Below are positions 35,703 through 45,800 of a stretch of DNA of 64,000 bases, in pieces. This DNA comes from Lomentospora prolificans (lineage: Eukaryota > Ascomycota > Sordariomycetes > Microascales > Microascaceae). A program made the position numbers and the translations under genes. The notes below the pieces were generated by a model that ran no database searches, had not been told where the DNA came from, and saw only the letters and a list, made by a program, of their open reading frames with translations. Every line of letters begins with the position of its first letter. The stretch's first letter is position 1. The stretch covers positions 1,054,001 to 1,118,000 of the forward strand of contig JARFXM010000005.1 in NCBI GenBank assembly GCA_029532625.1, read 5' to 3'.

Positions 35703-35745
35703 TAGTCTAGCAGCTTCTTGAGGCTGGTGCTCAAGTTTAGGGGAC

Positions 35746-36883
35746 TTCTTAGAATAGCCATGATACAACTTCCAAACACCTCAAGTGATCATATTATTTT
35801 CTGTTTCCTTTGTAGAACAAGGGTTCTAGGGGTTATATTGCTTATATAGTTTTGAAGGTAGTTGTTACGGCTCGCGCCGTGTCCGCTTACTTGCTAGCTG
35901 CCAAGCTGCTAACAAGTAAGCAGGAGGGTTCTATGACGCTATTCACAGATTCGATGTGGTCGCTGGTTCACGTAAGTTCACCTCTGCATAGTCAGTCAGT
36001 ATGCAGGTAGGTGTTCTCTTATGATAGTAAAATAGTCTTGTTCTTTCTATCTAGCTTGTAGTTCCTTACTTCCTTTATATATTCCTTGCCTTCAACCTTC
36101 GGTATTACTTGCTTACTGCCGAGGTTCTGCCAGAGCATGTTCATGCTTGCTTACGTTGGTGTGGCGCGTCATGGAGCGCCTCCATGCTTGCTTGCATGAT
36201 ATAGCGTAACAGTAGTGAATATTTGTCTAGAATATGCATGTGATATTCTATATCCAAGTGGTGGCAATGGATGTAAAGAATTTTTAGGTTTGTCCAGGTC
36301 ATGTGACTTATGAATAGATCTGTAGAATCTATTAGAAAACTGCAGAAACTCTTGAATAGTCATATTCCTGCATCCCACTAGATAAGCTGACCAAGTTCTC
36401 CAGTTCTCATGTAGGCCTCTATTAGGCAGTTCCCTCTATACTTGCTACTACACTATAGGTACAAGATGAGTAACATAGCCACATCTAGGAAGCTGGTCTA
36501 CCCTATTACACTTAAAACAATTAACTAAAACTAGTGTTCCTGCAGCCTCTATGATGACCATAGCCTGCAGGAAAATGGCTGAGTAAGATGCTGGAAAATA
36601 GCAAAAAGTCCCAAAATTATAAAAAAAACATAGTTATGATAATTTACTCTACCTATATACAGGTATTATATCTAGGATCCTTCTATCAATATCTAATAAT
36701 AGCTAGGATTCAGTGATAGTATTAGTATCTATGTGAATTTAACCTTAGCTTCCTACCTTCTTTAGTGCTACGATAGAGCAGTCTAATCGTAGGGTTCTCA
36801 TATAGTATCTCTATGCAAGTTCAACCTTAGCTCCCTACCTTCTTCAGTGCTATAATTTAATAATAGTATTAGTATCTATGTAA
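35746..36883. other. AT-rich region without recognisable genes
   Basis: I see only short open frames and many TA-rich stretches, including 36600-36750. A direct near-repeat occurs: GTGAATTTAACCTTAGCTTCCTACCTTCTTTAG-like sequence at about 36733 is echoed at about 36817 (CAAGTTCAACCTTAGCTCCC). This is consistent with decayed repeat DNA leading into the minisatellite. Confidence 0.5.
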
Positions 36884-38240
36884 GCCTGTTCAACCTTCAC
36901 TAGCCTATTCAATGCCGGCCAGCCTGTTCAACGCTGGCCAGCCTGTTCAACCTTGTGGCCAGCCTGTTCAATACTAGCCAGCCTGTTCAATGCTGGCCAG
37001 CCTATTCAGCGTTAGCTAGCCCATTCAACCCTTTGGCTAGCCCGTTCAACCCTTTAGCTAGCCTGTCCAACACTAGCCAGCCCATTCAATACTAGCCAGC
37101 CTATTCAATATTAGCCAGCCTGTTCAACACTTGCCAGCCTATTCAGCATTAGCCAGCCTATTCAACCTTTGCCAGCCCATTCAGTGTTAGCCAGCCTGTT
37201 CAACCTTTGCCAGCCTATTCAACCTTCACCAGCCCATTCAATACTAGCCAGCCTATTCAACCTTATAACTAGCCTGTTCAACCTTCACCAGCCCATTCAA
37301 CCTTCGCCAGCCAGTTCAATGCTAGCCAGCCTGTTCAATGCTGGCCAGCCTATTCAACCCTTTAGCCAGCCCATTCAATGCTAACCAGCCTATTCAGCAT
37401 TAGCCAGCCCATTCAACCTTCGCCAGCCCATTCAGCATTAGCCAGCCTATTCAACCTTTGCCAGCCTATTCAACCTTCACCAGCCTATTCAATGCTGGCC
37501 AGCCCATTCAACCTTTGCCAGCCTGTTCAACCTTCGCCAGCCCATTCAATGCTAGCCAGCCTGTTCAGCATTAGCCAGCCTATTCAACCCTTTAGCCAGC
37601 CCATTCAATACTGACCAGCCTGTTCAGCATTAGCCAGCCCATTCAACCTTCACCAGCCCATTCAGTATTAGCCAGCCCATTCAGCATTAGCCAGCCCATT
37701 CAACCTTCGCCAGCCTATTCAACCTACTAGCCAGCCCATTCAACCTTCACCAGCCTATTCAATGCTGGCCAGCCCATTCAGCATTAGCCAGCCTATTCAA
37801 CCTTCGCCAGCCTATTCAACCTGCTGGCCAGCCCGTTCAACCTTCACCAGCCCATTCAACACTGGCCAGCCTGTTCAGCGTTGGCCAGCACGTTCAACCT
37901 TCGCCAGCCCATTCAACCTTCACCAGCCCATTCGACCTTCACCAGCCCGTTCAACGCTGGCCAGCCCGTTCAGTATTAGCCAGCCCATTCAGCGTTGGCC
38001 AGCCCATTCAACCTTCGCCAGCCTATTTAATGCTGGCCTGCCTATTTAACCTTTTGGCTAGCCTGTTCAGCGTTGGCCAGCCTATTCAACCTTCGCTAGC
38101 CTGTTCAATGTTGGCCAGCCTATTCAGTGTTAGCTAGCCTGTTCAACCTTTGCCAGCCCATTCAGCATTGGCCAGCCTGTTTCAACCTTCGCCAGCCCAT
38201 TCAACACTGGCCAGCCTATTCAACCTTTTATAGGCACCTT
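36884..38240. repeat. 1.35-kb minisatellite, basic unit about 19 bp
   Basis: Roughly 70 tandem units of 19-21 bp with the core CCAGCC followed by two pyrimidine/purine bases and TTCA, e.g. TTCAACCTTCGCCAGCCCA and TTCAATGCTAGCCAGCCTG. Several unit types alternate (TTCAACCTTCG, TTCAACGCTGG, TTCAGCGTTGG, TTCAACCCTTTGG). Most differences between units are transitions at CpG or CpA. Open frames of 70-95 codons across it only reflect the repeat's low stop-codon content. It lies 1.2 kb downstream of the NLR. There are no unique spacers, so it is not a CRISPR array. Confidence 0.95.
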
Positions 38241-38533
38241 CCTTAAAGGAAAAATAGATAAGAGTTATAAAATATGACCTGGATTTATAGTTAAATAGAG
38301 AGGTAATAAGGTACTATGGGGTAGATTGCAACTGTGAAAGTGAAGTGGATCCTCGATGTCCCTTGACTGTCACCTTTTGTGGGCAGTTATCTGGCGTGGG
38401 TATAGGAGGGCTATAACTTATGCACACTTTTTAGTATCTTGCAAGTGTCTGGATAAGCTGTAACACACTGAAAAAAAAATGAAAAAATACCTGTAGAGTA
38501 CCAAAAATTTGCGGAAACATTTTACAGTTAATA

Positions 38534-38534
<1 letters not shown>

Positions 38535-38564
<30 letters not shown>

Positions 38565-38568
38565 AAGA
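38535..38568. repeat. AAG trinucleotide microsatellite
   Basis: An uninterrupted run of eleven AAG units on the plus strand, just after the minisatellite and a short A-rich stretch. No open frame that uses it as coding sequence is supported. Confidence 0.95.
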
Positions 38569-38743
38569 TTTTAGCGACACACATTTCGCCTTTTTCTGTA
38601 CATCGCAGGTTTGATAGCTTGCCTGGTACCAGAGGAGTGGTGGGTCACGCACTTAGCCTTCAGATTTTCATTTTCCCGGAACCCGAAGCCAGTAATCACC
38701 ATCAGGCTCGATCACTCCTACCATTCATCATCTTACCCAGAAC

Positions 38744-39398
38744 AATGAACGCTTACACAGACGCCAATACTGGCATGGGAATGCCCCAGTCCATTTGGCT
38801 TTGCTTGATGGACTTAGTGATAAAAGTTGGTTAGTGATGCTACTTAGCTCACTTGGATACTGTGCTAATTCCCATAGATCTTGCTGTTATAAGCGATCAC
38901 AACTGATCAAAACCCTCTGGCGGATTTGCCTGAGGAGAAACCCTGCGCTTATAACCCAATCCCACTCCCAACAGTGCGCTCGAATCCCGTCCGCGTCTGT
39001 CGCGTCGCTAACATTGCGGCAGATCAACGAAGCTACTCTTCGGCAAATCATCTACTGCTTGCAAGGCGGCCCACTCCCTCAAGCTAACCAGGAGATCCTT
39101 GATATAATTCTTATAGAAGCATTCCCACCCCCTCCCTCAGTTCTAAATTTCAACGATCTTTTAGGCTGTCGACTACTTGGAAATTGAAGATCTCCTCGAA
39201 TCGTGTTGCTTGACGGTTGCCAAGAACATATTATCTGGACAATTCTGGTCGACCATAGAAAATACTCAGGACCAGGATATAATCCAATGGATTCAAAAGC
39301 CGATCTCTGTGGATTGTCCATGGTTATCTCCGCAGATCATTTTTATGATTGGGAGGCATATACTAGATGAGGAACTGGCGTCGCTCGGCCCTGAATAG
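38744..39398 (+). pseudogene. Possible decayed coding region, unknown family
   Basis: Protein-like segments appear in alternating frames: a 30-codon start at 38744 (MNAYTDANTGMGMPQ), a 131-codon frame ending 39187 with RQINEATLRQIIYCLQGG and IILIEAFPPPPSVLNF, and a 74-codon frame ending 39398 with SVDCPWLSPQIIFMIGRHIL. Together they would suit one gene with introns or frameshifts. I do not recognise the family, and chance open frames remain possible. Confidence 0.3.
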
Positions 39399-39431
39399 AG
39401 AACAACTTTATCTGGCTAGCCCGTAACACGC

Positions 39432-40398
39432 TCAACGTTCCTCATCATCAAATGTCGGCCTGTCTAACCATACGCTAATCCTTTCTAGGGCGTATAAATC
39501 ATGGCTTTTGTTGGACGGATGATAACCCTTCATCTCTCCATTAATCCATCCCTTGGTACCCCGGCTGATCCCCAACTTAGCACCTATCTTGCGGGTAGAT
39601 CCAAAATCGATCAGAACCGGCATCCCCTCCTTGTTAACCAGGATGTTGCTCGGATTGACGTCATTGTGGGCCAAGCCGAGAGAGTGTAGGTGATCGATTG
39701 TTAGCCCGAGAGCGTGTATGAAGTGATCCTTGTCTACCGTCGCAACCCTGTTCTTTAGATAGTCGATTAGTGTATTGGGGTGGCGGTCGAGAAAGAGGCC
39801 GGTATTACGGCCTCGACGAACTCGGCAGCCATGGTAGTGAATAATATTAGGGTGTGGATGTTTTGGAGATCATCTCCATGACTTGGGCTTCTTCGAGCAG
39901 GTCTTTAGGGATGAGTTCGACGACATTATGTTCTTGGAAAATATCGTATAGAGAAAGGTTTGGGCGTTTGATATAAGTGTCGGAGAGGAGTGTGTCTTGG
40001 GCCTGGGTGAGTACTGCCCTATAGGGCTCCCACTTTGGGAAAACCTCATCGTCAGAGATAGGAACGAGAGCAGATGTAAGTTCCGTAAAAGTGAGATTAC
40101 GTTTAGGTTGACTCGACTTGCCGAAGTAAGCGGTGTCATCTTCGTCGACCATTGCGAAGGTTGTGTGTTGGAAGTCGCCAGTTTTGTCGTCAACCTCCTC
40201 GTGGTAGAAGGTAAGGTCTTCCCACGTGAGGATTTGTGGGCCAATCGCGAAGAGAAAGCTGAACTCCGGTAGGAGGACATGCACGATTAGACAACCCAGA
40301 CTTTGCTGATGGGTGGCTATTCCGAGGGGGAATTCTTCGCGAGAGCAATCAGCTTGCCTGGTCGCTTGTCGAGTCGTCGGTGTGTCCGATTCTACCGC
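39432..40398 (-). pseudogene. Serine/threonine protein kinase, frameshifted and without a start codon
   Basis: The open frame down from 40398 holds family-like sequence (VLLPEFSFLFAIGPQILTW, then LYDIFQEHNVVELIPKDLLE) but no ATG upstream of it after the TAA at 40401-40399. At 39849 one extra T (sense strand) creates a TAA. In the next frame the protein continues directly with NIIHYHGCRVRRGR, then the catalytic loop LAHNDVNPSNILV, VLIDFGSTRKIG and the tail SVWLDRPTFDDEE. The catalytic HND and the DFG are intact. The family is a common lineage-expanded fungal kinase group. One added base, plus a lost initiator, says pseudogene. A sequencing error at the T would still leave the start missing, unless an upstream exon exists. 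Confidence 0.75.
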
Positions 40399-40470
40399 TT
40401 AAATACATGACCCGTTCCGTCACCATCTACCATACGCCTGTTGTACACATGTAAAGCACCCTTATGTTTC

Positions 40471-40517
40471 AGGAGCCTAATAGGGACACTGAGTACCCTT
40501 GTCCCTATTGGGCTCCT
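40471..40517. repeat. Inverted repeat able to form a 17-bp hairpin
   Basis: AGGAGCCTAATAGGGAC (40471-40487) and GTCCCTATTGGGCTCCT (40501-40517) pair with one mismatch around a 13-base loop. It sits between the kinase and phosphotransferase pseudogenes. No T-run follows and no target duplication was found. Either a remnant of a small inverted-repeat element or a foldback. Confidence 0.6.
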
Positions 40518-40699
40518 ACGTTTCACGGATTCCAGCCCTGCACCACTCTGCTAGTGAGGTAATCTCCATCGAAGAAGATGCATCCCTAACAGCATGACTG
40601 GCCTGGAGTTAGATAGGTTCAGCCGAAGATACTCCGATTTACAGCAAGAAGACTGCCCGCTAAAGCGCGTTGTTCTGAGTCTCATCATAACACTTCACT

Positions 40700-41823
40700 A
40701 TGATTGAGATACCCTGGGCTCAACAGGCCGTTAACAGGTTTTTTGAGGGGCGCAAGTACCCGACCCAATTCCAGTGCGACCAAATTGCGCGAGCCGTTTC
40801 GGGCGCTTCAGATGTCCACAATGTCGACACGCCGGGTTCGATGAGCTACACTGTCGTCTGCACAGGACGTGACGATGGCGCCCTTGTAGTATGTATCTTT
40901 TCGAGAGTCAGAAGCCCAACTCGACCGAAGCATAGGCAGGTTGGCAAAGGTGGTTCATGGTCACGTCGTGCCCGAGATCTCTTATTATGGAACGGTCGAT
41001 GGTGCTGATCCACCTCTCACTATCTACACCATGTCATATTTGCGAGGAATTCGTGCCTTGACGCTCTTGTTTGCCAAGTGGAATTGGACGAGGTGGCGGA
41101 AGCCAGGCACGTTTGCTTTATCCGGCACCTTGCTAGGTAAGGAATATCTATTTCCGAGGCTAGGGTCGAAGTACCCGTCACGATTGCTCATGTCCGGTAG
41201 ATATTTCGCTCGATGTTGGTCAAAACCGCAATATACAACCATGGAAGCACGAGCAGATACCCGAGACACAATTCAACACAGACTCACTCTACTAATGGCA
41301 TCGCCATTGTCCATTCCCGGAGCCTCAGCGATATCAAAACTCGAGCACAGTCTTCCTGCTCTCTTCGGACAGGAGTATCCTCAAAATTCTTACACATGGC
41401 GACCTCTCTAGGACTAATATCTTGGTTGATAAGGACACCTACGAAATCACGGGTATCGTCGACTGGTCTCTTGCGGCAATACTACCCTTCGGCATGGACT
41501 TAGACTGCCTGTTCTTGACAACGGGGTATATGAGTCACAATGGTTGGCACGATTATGCATGCAGTCCGCGGCTGCGGGAGGCCTTCTCGACCGAGTTCTG
41601 GTCTGCCACTGGGGTTCGTGATGCTGCGCGGCGAGCCCAGGTTCGTGACACGGCTGAGCGGGCGGCCGCCATTGGTGCTATTCTACGCTACGCTTTTCAG
41701 CGTAACGCCGACGGCTCATCTTCCGATGTGTTACTATCCGATGAGGCGTTGACTGGTGATATCTGCGAGCTTGGCTTGCCGTCTAAATGCCATCAGAAGT
41801 TCAAATTTCGGTGGTTTGATTGA
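40700..41823 (+). pseudogene. APH-type (aminoglycoside phosphotransferase-like) fungal kinase, multiply frameshifted
   Basis: The start IEIPWAQQAVNRFFEGRKYP (ATG at 40700) matches the large fungal APH/ChoK-like family, whose members phosphorylate unknown small molecules. The coding trail changes frame near 40890-40902, near 41069-41074 and near 41383-41386. It contains one believable intron (41137-41200, GTAAGG..GGTAG). The catalytic part is readable: LTHGDLSRTNILVDKD with the HGD and Asn, then ITGIVDWSLAAILPFG. It ends at 41823. Three independent breaks leave no way to make the full protein, so I call it a pseudogene. All other key residues look intact, meaning decay is recent. Confidence 0.8.
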
Positions 41824-42428
41824 TCCTAGGCATTACATACATTTAAATTGAAGCGTGCCTTGGAATCGAAAGGCTAGGGATCTCAACGCTTATCCGTCTC
41901 CATTCACCATCTAAAGATTGGTTCTCCGAGGTCTATAATCCATAAGCCTTCCACAGTCCTCAATGCTTGGCGTTGGTCGGCGGATCGGCTCCGATCTCCT
42001 GCTATGCCACAGGCAGCAGCGCTGTGCATTACGTTCGCCAAGGACCGCATGAATCATACTGATATTCGGCCCTTCATTTAGCCTTGCAACCCGCTTCCCT
42101 GCACCGAACAGAGCACCCCATCCATTGATATCAACAGGCGGCGAGCTACGGAAGTCTCGCCACGGCCCGCATATATTACCTGCATACATTATGTTGGTCC
42201 TACGTCGAACTAACAACCACCCACACATAGACGAACATGGAAGAAACAGCTGGCTCCCTTGGCTCCATCGGAGCGGGGTAGCCGGTCCGGCCAAGCATAA
42301 ATGCCTCGTGGTCTGCAACGTTCCAGGAGGAACCACAATTCATCGTCTTCTCACCGACTGCCCATCCATTTTTGTCGTAGTGAGATACATCTACTCTCCA
42401 GCAAACCTAAGCCTAGATCAATTGTATC

Positions 42429-43073
42429 ATGGCCGCCGCCGGTGTTCTCCCTGCCATTTCCGGGCTCCAACGCCCGCCGACCAGCGAGGATCTTGAACTC
42501 TCTCGGATTACGCATGTTTTGCATTTCTAGCCTACACCCAGATCTAATGTTTACGTTGAGGTACAACAATCTCCTCCATCCTGAGGAGTAACCGGAGATT
42601 TCGAATGCCACTCTCAGAGCCTTGGGCGAACTGTTCGTGCGCCACGGCGTCCAGGATGTCTTTGGTGTTCACCTATTACACGGCCACTTCATCGCACCCG
42701 AAGGCACCGTACTCCTTGGTACCGAGGCCAAGTTGTCGGAGCAGTCATCTGCCTGTTGGACCAAGCCCGTTCTTATGGCCGAACTGGCCAGCAAGGCAGT
42801 CCACGGCCACGTCTTTCGGCTGCTGTCCAACGGAACGTTCGTCCCGTACGAGCTCCAAGAAGGAGAGATAAGTTCCAAGGCAGCTAGCACGGCACCCGAG
42901 TTCTTCCAGGAGCTCGCCCTCTTGTTACGTGATACCATGGGGCCATTTCCTGCAAGGGTAATGATGTCTACGCGGCGAAGAAGAACACTCACAGTGTCTT
43001 TCAAGATTCAAAGCCATTTCCTACCGTTGAGGCTTTGGTGAAAGCTCTCCGCGCGGAAGGTGTGATTGCGTAA
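42429..43073 (+). pseudogene. Conserved fungal hypothetical protein, broken
   Basis: An ATG at 42429 opens AAAGVLPAISGLQRPPTSED, which runs into a TAG near 42528. After a gap the sequence resumes in another frame with GELFVRHGVQDVFGVHLLHG and APEGTVLLGTEAKL. This block recurs in many fungal genomes as a protein of unknown function. At about 42957 the frame changes again and ends in SVFQDSKPFPTVEALVKALR with a stop at 43071-43073. That last part does not look like the expected end of the hypothetical family and may come from another gene. With at least two frame breaks it cannot give a normal protein unless undetected introns explain them. Confidence 0.55.
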
Positions 43074-43789
43074 TCTGTTTCAGCTAATATCCTCCCCAAT
43101 TGCTCGACGTTAGGTCGCATCGATGCAATTGTCACTGCTTCTTCCCTGCGCCACAAGTGTGGATTTCCTCTGGCACTCTTATTCTGGCAATCCCGGACTT
43201 TCACAGGGATCATCGGGACTCTTATTCAATTCTTACAGTTATTTCTGTTGTATTTAGGGGTATGACTCTGGCGATGCTAGAGATTCCCAATAAAAACACT
43301 TTCGCCCTTCTGACTATGCGTGCACTTATGCTCATAAAGTACATTCTGTACCGGAGCGATTTTGTGCATCCCAGTTGACGAAGGATGTTTTGCGCCGGGA
43401 TAACTTACTGAAGAACACAACGTTTTGTGCTTCGAGATGGAAACAGCCGCCCTGATGAACGATTTTCTTTGTTTGGTCGTTCGCGGTATTTGCCACTACT
43501 CTGACTCGCACAAGAACAACCGTAAGCGGCCTTGGCGGCTGCTATGTATACCAAGGCCCTTCTCCGCCACATCTCCCCCAGCTGAAAAGAAAATCAGCGA
43601 GGTCCTTTCTAATAAGCAGTTACTCCTGTTTCTATAGATCCGTATCAAGCTTGGTCAAAAAGACCATTCTCGGTAAACCATCCATCGCTGCTGTGGATTT
43701 TACGTAGAGCAGCTCTTGAAGGCAATAATTAGGTTAGCCTGTTGATATAATCAGGAGCAGCTAGAAACATACGTCTGGTCCACTACCTT

Positions 43790-44125
43790 CCGGCGCAGCC
43801 TTCGACTCTCTTGCTGAGCGGCATAATCCGACATGCCTCCCAAGGTAGTCCAGTTGATCTCCTCCGCCACATACGCGAATGGGAAGATGATCCCAGAAGC
43901 GAATCAATATTCTGGCTCAATGGCATGGCGGGCACTGGAAATCCACTTTCTCTCGTGTCTTTCGCAGTAACAGGTAGGCTTGGCGCCAGCTTCTTCTTCA
44001 TAAGAGGTGAAGGCGATCGTGGCAGGGCATCCAAGTTTTTCACCACAATCGCCGCTCAACTCGTGTCGCAAGTGCCACTAGTCATGCGCTATATCCAAGA
44101 TGCCGAGAAGATAATGAATGAATAG
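43790..44125 (+). pseudogene. NLR (NACHT) gene fragment with a defective P-loop
   Basis: The fragment reads DLLRHIREWEDDPRSESIFW and then LNGMAGTG, the usual lead-in to a fungal NACHT P-loop, but the next residue is Asn where the catalytic Lys should be. The bases after it are scrambled or deleted. The frame recovers with SFAVTGRLGASFFFIRGEGD and ASKFFTTIAAQLVSQVPLVM, then stops at 44125. N-terminal effector and C-terminal repeat domains are missing. It differs in type from the intact NLR at 31843, whose P-loop region is not of this GMAGTGKS class, so it is not a simple duplicate. Confidence 0.8.
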
Positions 44126-44789
44126 TTCGACAAGGTGATTCTCGAGCCCCTCTTAACAATTACCAGTAGTACGCGAAGGTTCGCTATGTCGGTTCAATCG
44201 CCCATTTCACCGCTCATGGAGCTTTGGTCTTGGCGACTTCGGCACTCGCCTCAACCGGACATGATAACTTGCAAGGAGCGTCAGGATCAAGGTTAGTCTC
44301 TTTTAGAGCTTTAACTATAGTAAATTCAACATCTGCTTTGTCACCCGACCTTGTGCAATGTAGCCATCCCGGTGCTAGATCATCTCGTCCTGACGATAAC
44401 GACAGTTTCAGCTGTATGTGACCAAGTAAGAGGATGACCCCTAGCCCTAGTGTTCGTCTTTCAGGCCAAGTTAACAGTGGTAAATCCACTAATCTACTCG
44501 CGCCAGGCCATATAAGACAGTCTTTCCTAGCTACCGATCCTATGATCCATATGTTCCCTATCTCACCGATAATCTAGTACCGTCCGATATGATATCTCTA
44601 GGTATTCCGCTTGAGTTACGGTGCAATTCCTTTCCGCCTTCAATATTGAGTCAATCTCGTGTGGCTCTGCCGTTTCAATGATCCATGGCAGCGGACACCA
44701 TCTCAGTCCGCATACGGACTGAGATGACGCCTCGAGCGGCTCACCCTCGCCACCATCCATTCCCCATCCCGCTCTTGGAAGAGTCTGTC

Positions 44790-45190
44790 ACGGTGTTGAG
44801 ATTTCGGGCGTCTTCCTAGCACAGTGAACAGAGGTTGTATGGGACCTCAAAGACATGCACACAGCGAGCATTGACAACGTCACCCTCATATTGGACCCCA
44901 AGACATCATACTCGAGGTGGAGTTAGTAACTGCTAAGATAAGTGATATGGGCCTCTGGGATGCCAATATAGCCTTAAGTATATATGCGTATAGGTGCTCT
45001 GATGGCTCCCTGGTGGTAATCATTGCTGATGAACTAGGGAGTGAGGAGTTCGTGGCCAAAATCCGAGATAATATGACTATCTATGCATACCTGGCGATAA
45101 ACAAAAACTGACTGTAATAGCCAGGTCATCCTGGCTACAGCCCGTCGACCGGCGGTTCTTTGCATTCCATTACACTCAGCAAGATGATGC
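44790..45190. repeat. Dispersed repeat, copy 2 (partner at 29516-29951)
   Basis: Shares most of its length with copy 1 in direct orientation, up to CATTACACTCAGCAAGATGA, where similarity stops. Copy 2 keeps a 64-codon open frame (44917-45111) with AKISDMGLWDANIALSIYAY and GSEEFVAKIRDNMTIYAYLA. The matching frame is interrupted in copy 1, so copy 2 is closer to the ancestral coding state. The ancestor is not recognised. Confidence 0.75.
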
Positions 45191-45471
45191 AAACTAGGGC
45201 AGCCTGTAGACCCACTAACTAGATACGCTTGGCAGTTTCGCGACCTTCTGCCGCAGTCGAGGGTCACGGAGTAGCAGTTGGGATGACTCTTGGAAAGTAT
45301 TCGATAATGCTCGAGATGGTTTTTCGCATCGAGGTAAGACCTAGAGGACCAGCAAGCTGTTTGTCCCGAGATTCTACCTACAGTTTCAGATATGGCGCAA
45401 AGACAGGACACTGCATATCCTAGTACACTACATGGCTTAGAATATGTATTGATTGGGGTGGAGAGAGCTGC

Positions 45472-45800
45472 CTAATCCTCCATCGAGGCATCACTGTCCT
45501 CGCTTGTCAGGCTCTCTGGGGCTTCCTCAAGCAAGGTATTATTCATTTCGTGCCACCTCAACAGCGCCAATATATGACAGAGTGCCTTTCGTCGCCCTTC
45601 ATTTGACAAAAGATTAAACCACTCCGTGCTATACATACGTACGAATGCATCTTTATCTTTACCATCAATTATGGCCCTCTGTGTGGTCTCATCTATGGCG
45701 TCGATGTATTCTGCGTAATGCATACCAAACTCGAAATGTGTAAAGCGTTTAAAGGTATTGGTCGCGGCAATAATGGAGGAATATACTGTACTTGCATCCT
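45472..45800 (-). CDS. 3' exon of an unrecognised gene
   Basis: On the minus strand, a CAG acceptor at 45803-45801 opens a 109-codon exon ending with a stop at 45472. It reads ASTVYSSIIAATNTFKRFTH, then DETTQRAIIDGKDKDAFVRM, and an acidic tail LTSEDSDASMED. The composition is protein-like and the splice site is good (CTAAC just upstream), but I found no convincing upstream exon. The region before it (45810-46010) is GA-rich low-complexity sequence. No family is recognised. It may be intact or a relic. Confidence 0.4.

Noticed and set aside
37169..38049. Three proline/serine-rich open frames of 70-95 codons
   Set aside because: They arise because the 19-bp repeat has few stops. The frame shifts every unit and there is no start context or family resemblance.
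36884..38240. CRISPR array
   Set aside because: Units are 19-21 bp, contiguous and related to each other, with no unique spacers. The genome is eukaryotic.
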